Shown one piece after another: positions 21,935-33,975 of a stretch of DNA of 64,000 nt. This stretch comes from Armillaria gallica (Eukaryota; Basidiomycota; Agaricomycetes; Agaricales; Physalacriaceae), in contig JBANDB010000009.1 of assembly GCA_037576215.1 (NCBI GenBank), positions 558,001 to 622,000 of the forward strand. The letters run 5' to 3'. Each line of letters opens with the position of its first letter. Position 1 is the stretch's first letter. Below the pieces are notes generated by a model, which saw only the letters and a program-made list of their open reading frames with translations, was not told the origin of the DNA and did no database searches. Position numbers and translations under genes: made by a program.

Positions 21935-23148
21935 CGGAAGGGAGTCCAATCCGTCGCCTTCCGTTAGAACTGCTCGCCGAGGTCTTTGAGCGAACAGTCC
22001 CAACCGGTCGTTGGCTCACCAGCACCAGGCAAGCCCCTTGGATCCTCGGCCATGTTTCTAGCACCTGGAGAAAACTTGCTCTATCCCTTCCTTCTCTTTG
22101 GTCCTCCATTTCAGTCGACGATCACCGCCAGGACACCGTCCAGATGTTGAAAGCGTCATTGACTCGTTCCGGAACGGCGCCTCTCACTCTTCGTCTCTAT
22201 CTTTATTTCATGACGGTTGATCAGATGACGGAATTGTATCTGATTCTCTGCGACGAGCGTCATCGCTGGAAGAGCATCAGTATCACCCTCGAAAGCTTCA
22301 GCGGCGCAGCTCAATCATTCGTTTCACTGCTTGCTCCAGCCGACTATCCCATTCTCGAGTCGTTTGACTTGGTAATGGAGGGCTCTTTCCGTGTAGCCCT
22401 ACCCGCCGGGTTCTTCGATAGGGCGCCCATGTTGCACCACATCCAGATGAGGCCTTTGCTTACGAGTGACCTTCCTTGGTCTCAAATTACTACATTTATG
22501 ACCTCCACTTTCACTGTCGAACAACAGTTCACTATCCTTCGTGAATCTCCCCAACTCCAAACTCTTGAAATCGAAGACTACCGCGGAACACACGTACCCC
22601 CCGCAGCGAATTCTTATCCCCTCCTCCATACAAACTTAGCTACATTTGCGGTGCCAGACATATCATCCTTCCCTTTTTTGACACTCCCCGCTCTCACCGA
22701 TCTCTATGTCAATGACATCGTAGACAAGAACGACGCAGACAACTTCTCCGCATTTGTCAGTCAGTCAGGCTGTCCTCTCGAATCACTGTGTTTTCCCTTC
22801 GCAGCATTCTCCGCGTCTCTTATTGACACCTTTGCAAGGCTGCCAAATCTACGAGAACTCCACACCGTGTTCTTCGATGGGGACGTATCGCCGCTTTTGT
22901 CGGCCCTTAGTTCCCCGCCGCTGATCCTTCCCAGGCTGGAAGACCTGGAGCTTAATCAGACGTCTGGTACCCTGAATTTGCGGACCGTTGTTGATTTGGC
23001 CTCGTATCGGCACGAGAAGACACCTCTGCAGTACCTCATGATGAAGAGCAAGAAGGTCTTGCCGAAACGACCACAAGCACAGGCTCCTTATCTGACTGCT
23101 TTGCGAGAACTACGAGGGAAGGACCTTGTCATCAAAGTTTTAGAGTAA
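21931..23148 (+). CDS. F-box-like/LRR protein, paralogue A
   Basis: A single 405-codon exon. It opens RRLPLELLAEVFERTVPTG, then WILGHVSSTWRKLALSLPSLW, the standard Agaricomycete F-box-like block. The rest holds degenerate leucine-rich repeats (LPALTDLYV, LPRLEDLELNQ). The paralogue at 27512-28726 is on the other strand and matches along the whole length. Role inferred: substrate receptor of an SCF ubiquitin ligase; the target is unknown. The final codons GTTTTAGAGTAAG also contain a splice donor; an acceptor at about 23197 would add NGRDALSVPV, so two C-termini are possible. The uORF directly upstream suggests translational control. Confidence 0.75.
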   Translation: MTEGSPIRRLPLELLAEVFERTVPTGRWLTSTRQAPWILGHVSSTWRKLALSLPSLWSSISVDDHRQDTVQMLKASLTRSGTAPLTLRLYLYFMTVDQMTELYLILCDERHRWKSISITLESFSGAAQSFVSLLAPADYPILESFDLVMEGSFRVALPAGFFDRAPMLHHIQMRPLLTSDLPWSQITTFMTSTFTVEQQFTILRESPQLQTLEIEDYRGTHVPPAANSYPLLHTNLATFAVPDISSFPFLTLPALTDLYVNDIVDKNDADNFSAFVSQSGCPLESLCFPFAAFSASLIDTFARLPNLRELHTVFFDGDVSPLLSALSSPPLILPRLEDLELNQTSGTLNLRTVVDLASYRHEKTPLQYLMMKSKKVLPKRPQAQAPYLTALRELRGKDLVIKVLE

Positions 23149-23893
23149 GATCACCGTCCTTGGTTCTGCCGGCGACTAACATCTCTTTTTTTGGTAGGAA
23201 TGGCAGAGATGCCCTCAGTGTGCCAGTTTGATTTCTAGTATGAGAAAGTCAGTTCGGCATTTTTCTTGGAATGAATTCGGAATAGGTGTTGCGATGGATA
23301 GTGTAGTGAAGGTGGTATGTATACGCTTTTCTCTCCGTCAACGTCATTCCCGGTTCTCATGCGAGCGTGAGCTTGACCGACTGGTACTCAATGATGTATT
23401 ATATTTGCCTGGTGAAATTTTCATTTTCGAGTTTTGCAAAGATGTTTGAGAGACTTGTGCTACATAAAATTGTATGTATACGAGGGGTATATGATTGAGG
23501 ATAGTTCCTCGTTACACTCCTCACATCTAATGTTGAATGAGGCTTGCGGTGGTATGCCCTGAGAGACCAGTGCTTGACTGATGATGACGGTCACCCACCT
23601 GAGCCTAAGAACCTTTGCATGTCATGCCGCGTAGTATTCCGATGTAGTCTGCCCGGCCGAAGTAACATGTAAGCACTAAAAAGCACCTTGCAGTTCAATA
23701 TATATGGCGCGTTGAATGTATCATCCTCGAAGGAAGAGAAGACACAAATTACCAACACCATCAGACTGCAATCCTGAGCGATGTCCCTTGTAGGACAATC
23801 TCGAAACTCGTTATCATTTCATTCAGTGAATATGCCCCAAGTACTTTAACGTCGAAACATATTAACAACTGAAATAGAAAGGAGGGCAAAGCA
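23149..23893. other. Intergenic between convergent F-box A and GH5 genes
   Basis: Convergent 3' ends and no gene. A TA-rich stretch near 23460-23500 may hold polyadenylation signals. Confidence 0.5.
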
Positions 23894-26108
23894 TCACTGA
23901 ATGTAACTATCACAGACGTGTGTATCGTTCAACTTCGACGGATCGCGGGTGAAGTAGCCCCGTTTAACGCCTTCCAAGTATGACCTATAATATATGATGT
24001 CAGCGAGGCACTTTCGTGATTCGAAGCCACTGACCATTGTATGGCGAGATCACCGGCCTGAGTTGATATCTCTACCTTGAAAGACCAGAACTGGAAGGGA
24101 CGGGAAATCCATCACAAAAGGAAAGTGAGAGCGAGAGAGCAGGAACTCACGATCCAGCCAGCGCCTTTCGTAAAGGCTAGTTTCTGAGCATCCGCCCATT
24201 TGTAGAGGAAATCGTCCGTAGCATTGAATTGTGTTATCAAAGACCATTCTGGAAGAAAGATTGAGAAGGAGGCATATCAGTAGCTGAACTCTATAGCTAA
24301 CCTCCAAATATAACCGGACTGTTGCCGAACACAGCATCTTCTTCGAGGAAAGGAAGGTCTACTCCATGGTTAAACAGGTATCCATGGATCTTTCAATAAC
24401 GTAGCTTACTGCAAATGCTGTCCATATGCGCCTGCTCATCTGCACTCTATATTGCATGCTCCACAGTCATATAAGGCAACAAGGTTAGGGATAACTCACC
24501 CCGGATCTAAAATATCTATGAAGACAGCAAAACAAAACACTGAGCTGAGCGTTCGACTCACTGATAGTACAAATGGTCGTCATAAATTTGAGGTCCGATT
24601 TGCGCATCTCTTGGGTTAGAGGGGTTATTATATTGCCAGTTCATGTCCATAAAACTGACGCGCTGTTTGTGAACCATCTATGTTTCATTACAAAAGAGAC
24701 AGACCTTGTGTACAAGGGCTCACGACTGTAGTGGGAGCTGAAGGAGCGTATCATATCGTCCAACGCGAGCTCCGAACCAAGTTCGACGATGATGGGTACT
24801 GCATCCAGGAGGGCAGACCGAACTTCAGAGTTCAAAACCGGCAAAGAAGAAGCGGCGTTCTCCAAAGCTGCTGTGAAGTTGGCCGTCTCCGTGATGGTCA
24901 TATTAGACACCGACCAAGGGACATCGATGCCCAAAGTGAATTCGATTGCTCGTACCACCTGAACGAAATTCTCCTGGACTGCTCATGACTGATTTCAGCA
25001 CGAAAAATACAAGACGCTTCACACGTACAATCGCCGTATCCCGGGGTCTGAGTGGCATCCCTGGTGGGCTCGTTCACGGCTTCGATGGCAAAGACGTTGC
25101 TGAAGTCGGGGTCAAGATGGGAAAGAGTGGTCATAACGGCTGTCCAAACGAGGGCACGATGATAATTATATTCAGTCTTGTAAAGATTCCTGAGTTCTAG
25201 AGCATCTCTTTGGAAAAGAAGGTAACTTACGAAGAAATCCACTTCCGGTGTACACCTAAATAATGTTTAGGATCATATGGAACAGTTTACTCAGATGACG
25301 GACCTTCCCGTGAACGTATGATTTGCACTCTGAACACCTGGAAGCGCATGGTGATCAAGAATCGAGGCGATACCAGCGTCCTTCAGTTGTTTTAATCCTC
25401 GTTTCTACGTGCGCTTGGTCAGGACAGCCTCAGAAACAATCTCTGGCAACGCACAAGGTGGTGTATACCTCCCCGAGGATAGAATTCGGTCTGCCGATCG
25501 ACAAGAGCCTCGATAATCCAATAGCCCAGCTAATCTCGAAGGGCACAGTTAGGATAGCGAACACAGGTATGGAGGTGTCCTACCGGAATGCGAACGGTAT
25601 TTATACCGGCTTCTTCGAGGTCACGGACGTCATCTTGATTGAACCATGATGACCTATCCCAGGAAAGGTTGAGACTATCTCAGGCAAGTGAAGATGGCAC
25701 CTACCAATGCGTGTCGAATATATCATCTACAGTGTCAGGGTATGTACGAGCAAATTCGCTGGCGAAGGGATACATGAGGCCTACTGAAGTGGAAATAACA
25801 ACGGAGAAAAGCCTGTACAATTCTGCGGAGATGCACTGGGTGCAATCATCGCATAGTTCACCACCCATACGTGTCCACTCTGTGGACTGAGATCAGCGTG
25901 GATGTAATCAATACAAGAAAACGTACCTTCTGGTAACATCCAAGACTCAAGAAGAAGCCTACGAATGAATGAGATGAACTGACATTTCTTTTAATCCTGA
26001 TAAAGCACACCAGGACCCTAGGTTGACGCCATAGACCTTGTCGGGCATGCCGGCCTGGACAGAAACAGAGAGAAGGAAAAACAGCGGCACGTAGAAGAGG
26101 TAGTACAT
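23894..26108 (-). CDS. Secreted glycoside hydrolase family 5, exo-beta-1,3-glucanase-like
   Basis: ATG at 26108 gives a signal peptide (MYYLFYVPLFFLLSVSVQA), then DKVYGVNLGSW. About a dozen short exons follow. Landmarks in order: WLLLESWMLPEEW; QDDVRDLEEAGINTVRIP; GYWIIEALVDRQTEFYPRGG; ILDHHALPG-type strand; NVFAIEAVNEP with the acid/base Glu; MDMNWQYNNPSNPRDAQIGP; VIFGEWSLITQFNA with the nucleophile Glu, whose codon is split by an intron; and a WSYLEGVKRGYFTRDPSKLND end. Both catalytic glutamates are present and the C-terminus is complete, so it should be an active secreted retaining glucanase acting on fungal or plant beta-glucan. Individual exon borders in the middle were not all checked. 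Alternative: another GH5 subfamily with a different glucan preference. Confidence 0.8.
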
Positions 26109-27511
26109 GAGGACTCGCGCTGAAAGACAGGACCGGGAGCCAGCTCATTAAATACGACTACATCTTCCGAGTAGTTCTTTGATTCGGATTCGGGTTCGGG
26201 TTCGGACTCGGATATGTTCTAGACTTCTTGGGCTTGGCGGGAAAAGCTCTACCGTAACCTTGAAAAGAATCCAACTACATTAAATGGCTTCGATTCATAG
26301 CTAAGCGAGATCAACTGGTGCGTCAGACGGTTCATCTGCATGCGCAGGCTTCACACGCACCGCGCGAAGCAAGACACATAGATCAAGCAAGTGGCTGTCC
26401 TGGGTATCCGTGAGCCACTATTTGGTTGCTCTAAAAGAATGAGCGCTTATACCGAGGGGAGGCAGCTCTGTAGCTCACCGCGCGCTGTTCATGATAGGAT
26501 CTGTCAACATGACGATGTGAAAAAACCATCAAGCAGAGCGCATACACCCATCTGCATGCGTATTGCTGACGGAATGGGCCAAAATTATGCACAGAACACG
26601 CACGAGGGAGAGGTTCCCATGCATACCGAGACGTTACAGGATGCAGAATGCAGAATTAGAGTCATTTTGAAAGAAGTAGTCAATGACGGTAAGAGTGGTA
26701 GATGCAAATTTTGAAACAGAATAAAGAGAAATAGCACTTCCGATTCGAAGACGAGGTGATGGCTTGTAAAGATTGGATCGGACCGAGATGCTGGTCACAC
26801 ATTGCCGCACTTTCGTGATGTTGATTAGATGTTGATAACGCATCATCGACCTGCTGGTGGTATGACATGCAAGGCCTCCAGGCATACATTCTGGAACGAA
26901 CGGCGTCAATCAATAGCCATTTCTTCGGAATGGGAAACACGACCTCAGAGTTGACTTTGTTGATAGCCTGAATAGCATAACGAACGACCTCACGTGTGTA
27001 CCCGCAAATCGCGAATCTCTTGGGCAAAGTATAGATGGGCTAGTGAAGTGACCGTCACGACAGTCGGAGCGATTCAACGTGGGATCCTCATCCTCGACGG
27101 AAAATGAGGATGCTTGTACCTGGAACGACAACAACTCTGCGTTCCCTTGCGCAGTAAGCCAGTATGCTGCCAGTGCAGCGGAGAGTGCTCATCTTTGACC
27201 TTGGCACATATCATGGCAAGGGTCTCGTACACCTATCCATTTGTTCACTACTCGCAAATAAGATTTTTTGTATATACATTCAAGTACCGATATTTACAAC
27301 TCACCCTGCGCGAGCACTATCAACTATGATCATAGAGAACGAAAGTGCCCAGGGGTATACTGCCATCGCTACAGTGACGGCTGTTTCGTCAAACACATCG
27401 CAAGCATATGCTTTGTTTGCTTGAAATCAAGGCGGATTCAAAATATCTTTGCCATTACTAAGAAACGAGGCGGGGTGTCAGTCGCTGTCAGCACAAACAA
27501 GGATGTTGATC
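26109..27511. other. Intergenic between GH5 and F-box-like B
   Basis: A short hexamer array of TTCGGR units occupies about 26179-26211. A minus-strand frame around 26680-27134 is open in pieces but shows no motif or clean splice structure. I see no supportable gene. Confidence 0.45.
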
Positions 27512-28726
27512 CTACTCTAGAATTTTAATGACAAGTCCTCTCCGTTGTAGGTCTCGTAAAGTAGCCAGAAGAGAAGCTTGCGTTTCGGCTCGTTTCGGTA
27601 AGACCATTTTACTCTCCATCATGACGCATCGCAGAGGTGTATGTTCGCGGCGACATGAGACCAAATCAACAACCTCCCGTAAACGAAGGGGACCAAACAT
27701 CTTATGAGTCTGATTAAGCCCCAGATCTTCCAGTCTGGGAAGGATCAACGGCGGGGTGCTGAGGGCAGACAAAAGCGGCGTTACGTCCCCATTGAAGAAC
27801 GTGGTGTGGAGTTTTCGTAAAGTTGGTAAACTCGCAATTGTGTCAACGAGGGATACGGGGAAGGTTGTGAAGGAGAAACGCAGTGATTCGAGAGGACAGT
27901 TGGAGCGACTGACAAGTGCTGAAAAGATGTCTGCGTCATTCTCGTCCATAGGATAGCGGACATAGAGATTGGCGAGAGCGGGGAGTGTCAAAAAAGGGAA
28001 TGATGATATATTCGGGACCCCAAATGTAGCCAACGACGCGTGGACAAGAGGATGGGTGATGTATGTCTCGTGATAAGTATCACTGGCTTCGAGAGTGTGA
28101 AGCTGCGGGGATTCACGAAGGAGAAGGAACATCTGTTCGACAGTGAGGATGGTGGTAATAAATTTAGTAATTCGAGACCAAGGAAGGGTATTCGTTTGCA
28201 ATGGCACCATCCTCGCCATCCTAACTTCATGTAACATGGGGGCCCTATCGAGGAACCGGTCGGGTAAATGGACACTCATTACCAAGTGAAATGGCTCGAG
28301 AATGGGATAATCGACTCCGGAAGCAAGAAGTGGATGGAATTGTGGAGCTGAGACGAGGGAAAGTCTTGGGAGGGTGATGCGGATGCTCTTCCAGCGACGA
28401 CGCTCATTACAGAGAAGCTGATACACCTCCGTCATTTGTTCGGTACTCGTTGGGGACAAGAAGAGACGAATCGTGAGGGGCGCCGTTCTGGAACGGGTCA
28501 ATACTGTTTTCAACTTCGGGACAGTGTATTTGCGGTATGCGTTGACCGAAATGGAGGACCAGACGTAAGGAAGTGATAGCACAAGTCTTCTCCAGGAGCT
28601 GGAAACTTGGCCGATTATCCAAGGGGCTTCCCAAATATCTGTGAACCAATTTGAGCTACCAGTTGGGATTGTTCGCTCGAAGATCTCCGTGAGTAGTTCT
28701 GGTGGGAGGCGATTAATGAGATTCAT
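27512..28726 (-). CDS. F-box-like/LRR protein, paralogue B
   Basis: A single exon of 404 codons beginning NRLPPELLTEIFERTIPTG and then PWIIGQVSSSWRRLVLSLPYVW. It pairs with paralogue A at 21931-23148 over the whole length, including RTAPLTIRLFL, ERRRWKSIRITL and LPRLEDLGLNQ; only a few small gaps are apparent. Opposite orientation, with the GH5 gene between the pair, points to a duplication with inversion. Sequence just upstream of both start codons is also alike (AAATTCTRAT...TTGCYAGAGTG), so the copies share promoter-proximal DNA. Role as for paralogue A: probable SCF substrate receptor of unknown target. Confidence 0.75.
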   Translation of the reverse strand: MNLINRLPPELLTEIFERTIPTGSSNWFTDIWEAPWIIGQVSSSWRRLVLSLPYVWSSISVNAYRKYTVPKLKTVLTRSRTAPLTIRLFLSPTSTEQMTEVYQLLCNERRRWKSIRITLPRLSLVSAPQFHPLLASGVDYPILEPFHLVMSVHLPDRFLDRAPMLHEVRMARMVPLQTNTLPWSRITKFITTILTVEQMFLLLRESPQLHTLEASDTYHETYITHPLVHASLATFGVPNISSFPFLTLPALANLYVRYPMDENDADIFSALVSRSNCPLESLRFSFTTFPVSLVDTIASLPTLRKLHTTFFNGDVTPLLSALSTPPLILPRLEDLGLNQTHKMFGPLRLREVVDLVSCRREHTPLRCVMMESKMVLPKRAETQASLLATLRDLQRRGLVIKILE

Positions 28727-31017
28727 GGTTCACTCTGGCAATAGCATGATCAGAATTTGTAATAGGCATCGAGTTGCCCAGGCTTACCGGGGACAAACGC
28801 GGATTCACTACCAAGCCTAAACAAGGCGTTGTGGAAGCAGGAGCCCGGAGGGGATAGAGGTTGCTCTTCAAGCTCAAATGTAAAATCACGTCTACCGGCC
28901 CTAAGGATCACATGGGCAAGACGCGTGCTATTGGAAATTGAATGGTATTTGCTCTAAGTATCACGGCTGACAGAACGATAACCGCGACGGACTTCTCGGA
29001 CCCGTAAACTTTTGAGTAGTTCTCTTCCTTTGCTTTATTGAAAAATAACTCCAGGGCCACCGTTTTAGAAATGGCACTGATAGTCACAGTGCTCAATCGG
29101 CATATCCTGCCAAATTCATAGACCTGTAACCGCTCCCATTCAAGACGATCGGTTACAGGTCTACCAAATTCAAGCCGAACTCCCGAGGACATTTTCTACT
29201 GAAGAAGCAGTCGCTATGACGATAACAGCGGTACATGTAAATTCGAAACGTCTAAAGAGAAACAGCACTTCTAGTTCGCAGTCACAGTAAGTAAATAAAG
29301 GTCACGGCTGGATCGGACCTCGGTCATATCGCAAGACCGGCAGTTGCCGGAGTGTCCATTCTTTTTCTTTTTCTTACCACCACACCTGGATATCGACAAT
29401 GTTCCATTACGCCGCTGGTTTCTACTGTTTCCTCCATTGCAATAATGGAAGAAATTGCATGTGTGGGAGCTTCTGAGGGAGGGCAGATATCGTTGCTCTG
29501 ACCGACATTACCAAATAGTACTAGCGATCTCAATATCGCACACTGGCAATGTTGGCTTGAGCATGTTATGTATGTCTTTACCAAACGGATTCCGTTATCT
29601 CATTTGAAGTCTCCATTAAGTCAATGACTTTAGATCTAACAAGGCGCCTACTTAGGACAGTGATGGTCGGAAACAGGAGCGACCCAACAAGGCTGGATGG
29701 AAAATTTTAGCGGAAGGTTCGTATGAATAAGCCCTAATTGTGTTTCGCAAAACTCAGAACTCCTTGCACAGATGTCAAAGCGATACATGGCGCAGAATGC
29801 GACGGCCAGTGTGGGTGCCCTTTCCGAATGGACCAATCGGATGCCAGAAGCGGTACTATGCAGTAGTAGCGTGAACGGCGAGGCGACACTTTGGTCCGTT
29901 GTTGATTTCGAAGGTCGCATGATCCTACGAGCGGGTGTGACATGTAGCCTGCAGTGAGTGTTCATTCAGCGTGATAAGCGCGCTGCCTGACGATAAATAG
30001 CTATCAGGCTCGTCGGGGGTTGACCGTTGACGTCCACGCCCCAAGTGCGTATTTGCTTTCCGGGGGGTATCTATCGTATAATTTGTGCTCCAGGCAGGCA
30101 ATTCTTTCTACGCCAAGGAATGCTGTTCTAAAATAATGCAGTTCGGGCGAAGAACACTTTCGAAAACGCCATGTTACATAATCTATGTGTCTGTTACGAT
30201 GTTGCAGGTCAGTATTGAATATTTGAATGCTCGGTGCTTTTGGATTGGTTTGGGCTGACCGCGGCGTCCCTCCTAGACATCCTTACCCCGCGTATAACGA
30301 GTTTAAATAAACGGTTCCAATGCTGACACCAACGTCGAGAAGGTGCATTCGCACAGCTTCAGTCTACGCTCTTCACCGGGTCATCGTTTGAGAAACCTCA
30401 CAATTTTATCAGCATCAGCCGCCACTTACCCAGGCCCGTGGTATGTAACTCACTTGAGATCATTGATTATAATCTCTTCCGATGAGATTATCCTTGCCTC
30501 GGGGCAAGACTCGAAAGGTCCCCATCGGTCATCAAGTACGTGAACGGTTTCTTCCAAGCGCGAAAATACCCACATTCTCGTCTTATCTGCAGGCAAAAAG
30601 CTGGAATATGACATCGGCTATCATTGGCACTATCAATGCCCATCTCCGCTTGGGCACCTGGGCTTCGAAATCCAGATATCTTTTATCTAAGCGCGGATGA
30701 TACGGGCCTTCCGACTTTGCGGGTTATCAGTCCAATAGCTATGCCGTTCAGTGTTCATGTCATGGGCACTGCCTCATATAACGGCGATCCCTGAAATGCT
30801 GTTAACTGATCATCACATGGCGGGAACTAAGCGCTCTTTTCAAGTCGAGCAATACCTGCCATTGGCTGCTGTGTAGAGGGTCACCGGTTCACCATCCGCT
30901 TTATGGCCTTCAGGAGCTACCCTCGATTTCTCCCAATCACGATGGTGCACCGCATTGGACCCTTTCCTATCAACTAGGAGTCATAATGAGCATTGTACGC
31001 TCCCGCGCGCATGCGAA
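28727..31017. other. Long intergenic stretch
   Basis: It contains a 45-bp palindromic insertion-like sequence at 29119-29163 and scattered short frames, for instance 30343-30700 on the plus strand, without recognisable motifs. No gene can be supported. Confidence 0.45.
29119..29163. repeat. 45-bp inverted-repeat unit flanked by 9-bp direct repeats
   Basis: TAGACCTGTAACCG and its perfect complement CGGTTACAGGTCTA bound a 17-bp centre. The direct repeat CCAAATTCA sits immediately on each side (29110-29118, 29164-29172). Confidence 0.75.
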
Positions 31018-31024
31018 TATAAAT
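31018..31024 (+). promoter_or_regulatory. TATA box of the AAA ATPase gene
   Basis: TATAAAT lies 58 bp before the ATG at 31082, followed by a pyrimidine-rich leader. Confidence 0.5.
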
Positions 31025-31081
31025 GTAGCCGCTAACAAGCGCTAAAGCTCTATCTCCCCTCCTCTCTATTCCTTCGTGATC

Positions 31082-33670
31082 ATGCATCGTCGATTTTCCT
31101 CTCTGATGAAGGCTTCCGAAGGGTCGTCGAGGGATATGGAGACCGAGTCGAAGGTCTCGACTATCAAGGAAGGCGACGAGCCTTTGACGCCGCCTGTGTT
31201 GAAGATCAAGCGAGTCGACCATTACTATAGTCGATGGTCAAAGAGCTGGAAGTATAGGGTATGCAGGTTCTATCATGGCCTTGGGTCAGCGCGCTGATGT
31301 GCTTACTTTTCATTCTGCAGAATACGAGTTCAAAGGTCGCTGTCGAAAGTGTTCCCTTGCTGCGGTCAGGAGACAATGACCCCTGGAAGGATTTCAGCTT
31401 CGTGTATGTTCCCTGTGAGGTTAACGGTGCCTTTGACTTATGGACTTTTCCTTAAGCATCGTGCGCAAGCTCCCCCTCCGTGAAGATATGATTGCTGTGT
31501 TGGAGCCAACCTTCAAGGTTGTTATCAAGAGCGAGTACATCTTGAAAGCGTGCAAGGATGTCATTCAGTCGTGGCCCGGAATTTCTTGGAACTCTGATCC
31601 TTTGGAGGTACGTGCTTTTGTTAGTGCTATACGATTCTCAGATATTAATCTATGTCTATAGTTGGACCCGGAGGTCTTCTTAACGTACCTCGATGAGTTC
31701 AAAGAATACCGCGATCAGCTTGCCTCGAAGAAGCCTCAGACCCAGCTCGATTCATATGTCCTTTCCTCCGTTGACCTCCTTCTTTCCTCCATCAATTCCG
31801 ACTATCAGAACACCATCCGTACCATCAACAAGCTGAAATCCCATGGCGAGATAACCTGGGACTTCCTCTACTCCATCCTCGTCCCACGTTCGATTCTCGT
31901 TACGCGATGTGCTATTACCGGCGCGCCGCGTTTATTCAGGCTGGAGTCGGCTGTGAAAACGAATGTGGAGTCCATGAGGTGCTACCAGCTGAGCTGCGTG
32001 AGCATGGACCTCGTAGACCGGCCTCTCACCCAGACTGTCGGGGTATCAAAAGTCACCACGCAGATCCTCATCAAGAAGTTCAAAGGAACAGTTAAGATCG
32101 ACTCGTTGGATGCCTACCCTATCCGGTTCCATCCCGACCCTGCCAAGTTGAAGGAGACGGTGATGCAGCGAGGCAAGAAATGGTCTGATCTTCGGGGGAT
32201 TCATCATATGCAGTTCAATGGTATCGCAGCATTGAAGTGTGGAGATAACAGGCTGTTAAGGCACAATGTTCGTACTTCCACCTCACTTCCACCTCTTTGG
32301 TCGTAGCCGAATGCGTTCTGACGTTATTCTATTTTTAGGTCAAGGGAAGGATCATGGTCGATCGTGGTAGGATGATATCTTGCCCACGGCCCAGCTTGAC
32401 TGCTAACTAATGTCTTCAGCTTCTTTCCGACGTTTCAATCCTAATTATAAGTATCCTACCGCTGTATCCAAAACAGAGGAGGCTCCGCAGCTGGATCCTT
32501 ACGGAAACCTTATGGACCCGGAACCAGTGCCAGTACCGGGTCAATATGCGAATGGTAAGCGACCGCACATCCTGTACGTCTCGTCAGTCCTGAATAATAT
32601 CTTTGAAGGCGTCCTTGTGGATTCCCACCTCCGCGACGAGGAAAGCACAAACGATGTCGAACTGACAGATGAAGAACTCATGTTGACACCCACTGTGATT
32701 TTCGGATTCAGTCTTTCTGATAAACTCTGGTGTAAGTCGTCTCTTCCAGCCCCGTGCTGAGGCTAATTCGGCATGCAGTGGAGTTCGATGTCGAGAAGAT
32801 CTCCGACGTGGAATGGAACAAGGATGCCTTTTCCAATCTTGTTCTTCCGACGGACCGAAAGGACCTCTTGCAGTCTCTCGTCGAGGCACATCATCGTGAG
32901 CTCGGGTTCGATGACTTCATCAAGGGTAAAGGACATGGTCTCGTTATCAACCTGTTTGGTCCTCCGGGAGTCGGTCAGTTCGGTGGCCCAATATTCGTTT
33001 GAAAACATCTAATCGTGTTCCCTCGCAGGTAAAACCTTCTCTGCTGAAGCGACTAGCGAACATGTCAAGAGACCCTTGTACCTTGTCGGGGCTGGCGATT
33101 TGGGCACGGATGCGAATAGCCTTGATATGGCTCTCGAACGCGTGTTTGAGGTCGCTACGACGTGGAAAGCCATCGTCCTGATTGATGAGGCTGACGTCTA
33201 CCTCGAGCAACGTTCTCTCCACGATCTCGTACGAAATGCCATGGTCGCTGTCTTGTGAGCTCTGTCGGCTCTCGTTCTTCTACCACGATTTTGAATGTCT
33301 TTTTAGCTTGCGTCATGTCGAGTACTATCGAGGCATCCTCTTCTTGACCACCAATCGCGTCAAGGCATTCGACGAGGCCTTCCTGTCACGTATCCATGTC
33401 GCGCTGCATTTCCACGAGCTGCCCCTTGAGTCCAAGATACAGGTCTGGTCTGCTTTCATCGGCAAGGTTGGCGCGTCGGCGGATATCACTCCACAGCAGA
33501 TCCAGGAACTGGCGAAGCGGGACGTAAATGGCAGGCAGATCAAGAATGCGGCGAGGACAGCGCAGTCGTTGGCTGTGGGTCGTGGAGAGAAGCTTGCGTT
33601 CAAGCATTTCTTGAACACGTTGGATGCTATGGATGACTTTACGAAAGAATTTAAGAGCATGAATGCATAA
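31082..33670 (+). CDS. AAA-family ATPase with fungal N-terminal domain (DUF7025 type)
   Basis: Nine exons (31082-31258, 31321-31403, 31457-31607, 31662-32267, 32339-32366, 32420-32731, 32779-32973, 33029-33254, 33307-33670) give 713 residues with consistent phases. The N-terminal half has the DUF7025-like features YRNTSSKV, VKGRIMVDR and FRRFNPNY. The C-terminal half is a single AAA module: Walker A FGPPGVGKT (its last Gly codon split by an intron), Walker B IVLIDEAD, sensor 1 FLTTNR, and an arginine-bearing SRIHVALHF. All catalytic motifs are intact, so it should hydrolyse ATP and remodel a protein substrate; the substrate is unknown. Such genes are multicopy in mushrooms. No transmembrane segment. 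Confidence 0.85.
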
Positions 33671-33975
33671 GACTTGATTATGATAGAAGAATTTCCGTTC
33701 GTTATGTGTACCATTACATAAATGTCGTAAACAAATACTACCGAAGTTAAGAATGAACAAAATCCTTGCAGTTCTATAACTCATAAGGACATACTGGCTC
33801 TCGAGAAGTATCGGCAATGCACCAGCCTTACAGGCGACGCAACAAGCTGAATAATGCAAAGGTACAGAGTCGAGAGCGCCAGTTATTGGAGCTAAATTGA
33901 TAATAATGGGCAAGACCAGCTCGTTACAGGTAGTAGATAAATGGTAGTAATGTATGTACTTGCAGTCATATCGGA
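33671..33975. other. Intergenic between convergent AAA ATPase and DUF6534 gene
   Basis: Convergent 3' flanks with no gene. Confidence 0.5.

Noticed and set aside
30343..30700. Plus-strand frames with a possible exon structure
   Set aside because: Pieces are open but no donor and acceptor pair gave a continuous protein with recognisable features.
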